NCBI GenBank assembly: GCA_002118135.1
Contig: BDIU01000536.1
Coordinates: forward strand, 1 to 49,600
Direction of reading: 5' to 3'
Source: Trebouxia sp. TZW2008
Lineage: Eukaryota; Chlorophyta; Trebouxiophyceae; Trebouxiales; Trebouxiaceae
DNA length: 49,600 nt
The translations under genes were made by a program, and so were the position numbers. How positions within the stretch are numbered: position 1 is the first letter of the stretch; each line of letters begins with the position of its first letter. A model generated the notes under the pieces. That model was not told the origin of the DNA, did not search any database, and saw only the letters and a list, made by a program, of their open reading frames with translations. This document shows positions 46,212 to 49,600 of the stretch, one piece after another.

Positions 46212-46887
46212 ACGGATCACCCGATCTTGCCGATGCAACTGGTTTCTACTGTCCCGCTCTTCTCAAATGTTTTGAAAGGGTCGAGCACCTCTGCTGTAGC
46301 TTCGCTTAGACACGATTGGATGCTAGAAGAGCACCACAAATGCGCTTGTTCCTGCCATGCTGATGGTCATGACATTGTGCAGAAGTTGCATGACTAAGGG
46401 AGTCCAAGCGACTGCTCGTCTCCTTCGTAGTCACTTGATGTCACACGCAAACGTGGCGCAGCGCACGGTAAGCCCCATCCGCCATATCGCCCTTGGCCGT
46501 ATGGCAGCTCACGAGCGTCCTCCCATCGCGCAGCTACATAGGCGTCAGCAGCACTGCTCATCACATCGTATTGCCGAGCCCAGCTCTGCATTGGGCTTGA
46601 CTGGCAGTCTTCGTACAGACTTGTGACTTTGACCCAGTGTGCAAAATTAGCGGCTACATCGTCCGAGCGCAATTTGGCGGGTGGGTCGCCAGGTCTGTGC
46701 CGCACCCGAGTGCGCGCGTCACCTGGGCGAAGGTTGCCAGGGTGAGTTTGACCGGCTGATCAAAGCGATCTTTTCGTACAATTAAAGGTGCCAGAGTATC
46801 GAGACTTCACACAGGTAAAAGTACAGACGTTCAAGCGACGTGCAGGGATCGACCCGCAGGGCCAGCTTCAGGCGAAGGGCAACCACC
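46212..46887. promoter_or_regulatory. Divergent promoter between double-C2 and CRY-DASH genes
   Basis: About 680 bp between two divergent ATGs, CpG-rich (for example 46430-46760), like the 5' flanks of other genes here. Open frames on the minus strand in this interval lack a supported start and are not called. Confidence 0.5.
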
Positions 46888-49600
46888 ATGGCTCAGGAAG
46901 CGCTGCAGAAGAGCCGCATCATCTTGTGGTTCCGGGATGACCTGAGGCTGCATGACAATGCAACTGTGCACACTGCTGTTTCAAGAGTCAAATCAAAGCA
47001 GGCTGCAGAGGTACTGTTCTACCTTGAGTTACAGAATGTTTCTTTGCATGCTTGTTTGTCCTACTGAATTGCTGCAGTTGTTTCTCAAGCACTCTTATAG
47101 TGCTGCCTGTGTTTTGTTCACTGCGCTGCTGAATTTGCACTGTCTGCATGAAGGTTGTGCCATTGTATGTGTTTGACCCTCGACATTTTGGCTCCACACC
47201 ATATGGCAGCAAGAAGACTGGGGATTACAGAGCGAAGTTCCTTCTACAATCAGTGCAAGATCTCAGACAGAACCTACAAAAGATTGGCTCTGATCTCTTG
47301 ATCCACATGGGCAGCACAGAAGATGCTCTGACAGGTACTCCACTCTCCTTGCTTTGTAAACATGAAGCTTGTTTATCACCTGCATTTGCGCTAATGCTCT
47401 TCAAATTGAATTCATCACACCCCTTCCTGCTTTGTTACCCGCAATCACTCCTGTGCACACTTACCTGCAACTCTGTTTTGAATGTATTCACACAATGCCA
47501 ACTACACTTGCCATTTCTGTTGAAATGCATTGTGGGAGTGACACCTGATTGCACACGTTTTGCAGCAGTTGTAATAGACTTGGTGGGATTGCTGAGTGCC
47601 ATTGCTGCATCTGCTGCACTCAAGAATTGCAATGCCTTCTGACAGTCCAATGCAGCAACAGGCATGCAGCAACAGCAGCAGGCCATGTGACGTATCCAAA
47701 CACATTGTGAGCTGTCATGTGCAACATGCAGCATTGGCAGATGTAAAGCAGAAGACAACCATCTTGCTCCAGACACAGATCACCAGTGAGGAGCTGAAGG
47801 TGGAATCACAGGTGAGTTGGCGCATTCTCCTGATGCTTTGCATGCTTGTATGTGAGTGTGTCGCTTATCTGTAGGGATATGCTTGCTGCTGTCTGGGCTT
47901 GCATATTGCTTGCCTGATTGAGTATGCGTAGCCCTCTTCTGGGTGTGTGTGTTCTCTGCACGGGTGTGTATGCGTTTGTGTGGTTTTGCTTGTTTGTCTC
48001 ATATGTATGCACATTTCTCCTGTGGGTGTGCATGCTTCTGTGTGTTTTTGCCTGTTTGCATATTGCACATTGCTCATGTGGGTTTGCATGTTTTGGTGTG
48101 GGCTTGTGTCTGCCTGCTGTGGGTATGCATACTGCCCTTGTGATGTGCATGCTTGTGTGTGGTTTGTCTATCTCCTGTATGGGTATGCATGCCCGCGTGT
48201 GGAATTGCATATTGGGCCTGTGGACGTGCATAAGTTTAACAGCTCATTTTGGGCTTTTCACAGCACTTGTTTTTGGTCTGGTCAGATCTGTGCTGGTTTG
48301 ATTGAGCAAACTCTTTCCTGTTCAGAAAGTTCATGCTTCTGATGGTTGCAGGTAAAGAGAGCGCTGAAAGGCAAGGCACAGTGTGAGACTGTTTGGGGCC
48401 ACACCCTGTATCACCCTGAGGACATTCCCTACAAGCTGGACATGTCAGACTTGCCTGATACCTTCACACCTGCCCGACACAAGGTCTGACTCCTGCTGCA
48501 CAGTTGTGTTTTGAGCAGTCAAGTTCGCTGTGGGCTGCCTGTCTCTTGTAATGTACTGCACATGCTGCACTGCATGACCATCAGCACAGAAGGGTAAGGA
48601 TGGCCACATTTACCCTTCAGTGACATCAGTCTTTTTTCTCCTCCTCCTTGCCCCAAGTCAACGTCAATGTTCTTTCTCACCCGCTAGCTTGTTGAATCAG
48701 ATCTTTGTACAAATGAACAAATGCTTGCTTAGGCATGGTCCAGATTGAGTAGCATGCAGAGGTGCGGGCAGCGCTACTGGCCCCTCAGCCCCCTCTCTTC
48801 CCCTCCTACCCTTGTCCAAATACACACAAGATAAAGGACCTGTTTGGCAAGGCATGCTATGACCGCTACCTGAAGTAATGCTTGGCATGACGCAGATTGA
48901 GCAGCATGCAGAGGTGAGGGCGGCCCTGCCCACCCCTCAGCAGGGAGAGCTACCCCTCCCCGCCCACCTGCCTAAGGCCATGCTGGAGTGCAACCCCCTG
49001 AATGTGGAGGATTTGAATCCTGTGGTTCCTGAGGGTGGCCAACACCTCAGCAGCCATGAAGTCAATGAGCATGTAAGCTCTTGGTTTCATCTCTGTCATG
49101 AAGGCAGACAACTGACGTGTGGCTGGCAGTGAGTCTGTCATCAATCATACATGATCACCATAGTGACACCGTCCAGCAACAGCAGCCAGCAAGTGAACAG
49201 TGGCTCTCGAGCTAGAGAACCTCAGGCCCCTGCATACACTCTCCCCACGTTGTCCAGACGTCCTGGTTCTCTTGCTTCAAATCCACTGTTGCAACACAGC
49301 ACTCAGTGCAGCTTATTCAAAGCAGCAGTGGTCCACCAAGAGAAACTTCCAACACAGTCTTGCACAGATCAAACTTTGCAATTGGGCATTGCAGGCTGTG
49401 CGCCGTTCCCCAGGAGGTGAAACAGAGGCTTTGGCAAGGCTCAAGTTCAGCCTGTGTAGCACAGACCTGATTACAACTTGCTTTCAGACCAGGACTGGCA
49501 TGCTGCATGGCATCTCAAGCCCACTCTTGCATCAACCAGCCCTCAACGCAATGCCTTGTGAATGCAAACCGCATTACAGGCTGTGCACCAACTCACAAGC
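46888..49600 (+). CDS. CRY-DASH: Cryptochrome DASH (5' part, partial at window end)
   Basis: Exons 46888-47010, 47154-47334, 47732-47811, 48352-48483 and 48896-49072 close in phase; later exons lie beyond or were not seen. The start ATG (ACCACCATGGCT) is the first with good context. Motifs: the photolyase signature IILWFRDDLRLHDNATV, VVPLYVFDPRHFGSTPYG, GDYRAKFLLQSVQDLRQNL, DLLIHMGSTEDAL, ITSEELKVES, CETVWGHTLYHPEDIPY, MSDLPDTFTPARHK, VRAALPTP. This is the N-terminal photolyase-related alpha/beta domain, ordered as in CRY-DASH; the FAD-binding helical domain is expected downstream. CRY-DASH proteins are blue-light flavoproteins that repair cyclobutane dimers in single-stranded DNA, often in organelles; no transit peptide is visible here. 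The donors after 47811 (GTGAGT) and 49072 (GTAAGC) are canonical; GTCTGA after 48483 is weak. Confidence 0.92.
47930..48240. repeat. TG-rich degenerate minisatellite in a CRY-DASH intron
   Basis: About ten degenerate units of roughly 26-30 bp around (T/G)GTGCATGCTTGTGTG and GGGTATGCAT. It makes long spurious open frames on both strands. Confidence 0.7.
48733..48830 (+). pseudogene. Ghost of CRY-DASH exon 5
   Basis: A copy 152 bp upstream of exon 48896 starts after CCAG at 48744 and reads IE-stop-HAEVRAALLAPQP, against IEQHAEVRAALPTPQQG in the real exon. It has an in-frame TAG at codon 3 and no usable donor. Confidence 0.9.
49073..49600. other. Intron or unresolved CRY-DASH sequence
   Basis: After the GTAAGC donor at 49073 I found no further photolyase motif before the window ends. 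This is probably one long intron. Confidence 0.4.

Noticed and set aside
46394..46705. 103-codon minus-strand frame in the divergent promoter
   Set aside because: No ATG start, no motif, and CpG-rich composition as in other 5' flanks here.
47806..48301. Long frames of both strands in the CRY-DASH intron
   Set aside because: Low-complexity TG-rich repeat; flanking CRY-DASH exons join in phase across it.
1..49600. Autonomous transposon or retroelement
   Set aside because: No reverse transcriptase, integrase, transposase or long terminal repeats were seen.

Overview
The window is nuclear DNA from a eukaryote, most likely a green alga (Chlorophyta; Trebouxiophyceae is my best guess). It has many short spliceosomal introns, mostly GT-AG with gtaag/gtgag donors. 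Its gene set is plant-lineage: a CRY-DASH photolyase-like gene, an AP2/ERF-domain regulator, a GPHR/GTG protein, AP-2 sigma and a FAM135/DUF676 hydrolase. Nothing bacterial or organellar is visible. The clade assignment is inference; the gene identities rest on motifs read from the translated exons and on reading-frame phase that closes across predicted splice sites.

Layout. 1-7.1 kb (minus): two diverged copies of an effector-like gene head and promoter. The right copy continues into a nuclease-like core and a kinase N-lobe that stops early, and the left copy runs off the window edge. 7.3-11.6 kb (plus): NAD-binding YeeZ-like epimerase, with a 1-kb minisatellite in one intron. 13.1-18.8 kb (plus): AP2-domain regulator exons, an ill-defined middle, and a low-complexity 3' part. 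18.8-21.2 kb: repeats, including tRNA-like units. 21.2-22.7 kb (plus): unrecognised gene. 24.7-25.7 kb (plus): AP-2 sigma, complete. 26.6-37.7 kb (plus): FAM135-like alpha/beta hydrolase, about 18 exons. 43.7-38.7 kb (minus): GPHR/GTG-like membrane protein, 10 exons. 46.2-44.2 kb (minus): double-C2 protein, complete. 46.9 kb to the right edge (plus): 5' half of CRY-DASH, divergent from the C2 gene.

Functionally the genes are mostly independent housekeeping genes. AP-2 sigma (endocytosis), GPHR (Golgi ion homeostasis), the double-C2 protein and FAM135 all concern membranes or trafficking, but nothing indicates that they are co-regulated.

The most interesting signal is not a gene. In five genes, exons or exon edges are accompanied inside the adjoining introns by decayed tandem copies of themselves (called ghost exons here). 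The copies keep recognisable amino-acid motifs, often the AG acceptor and sometimes the frame, but carry stops, lost donors or substitutions. I count more than a dozen. Other structures are a 28-29 bp minisatellite with three-unit higher-order organisation, two large foldback hairpins, two GC-AG introns, and a tandem effector-like locus with a truncated kinase.
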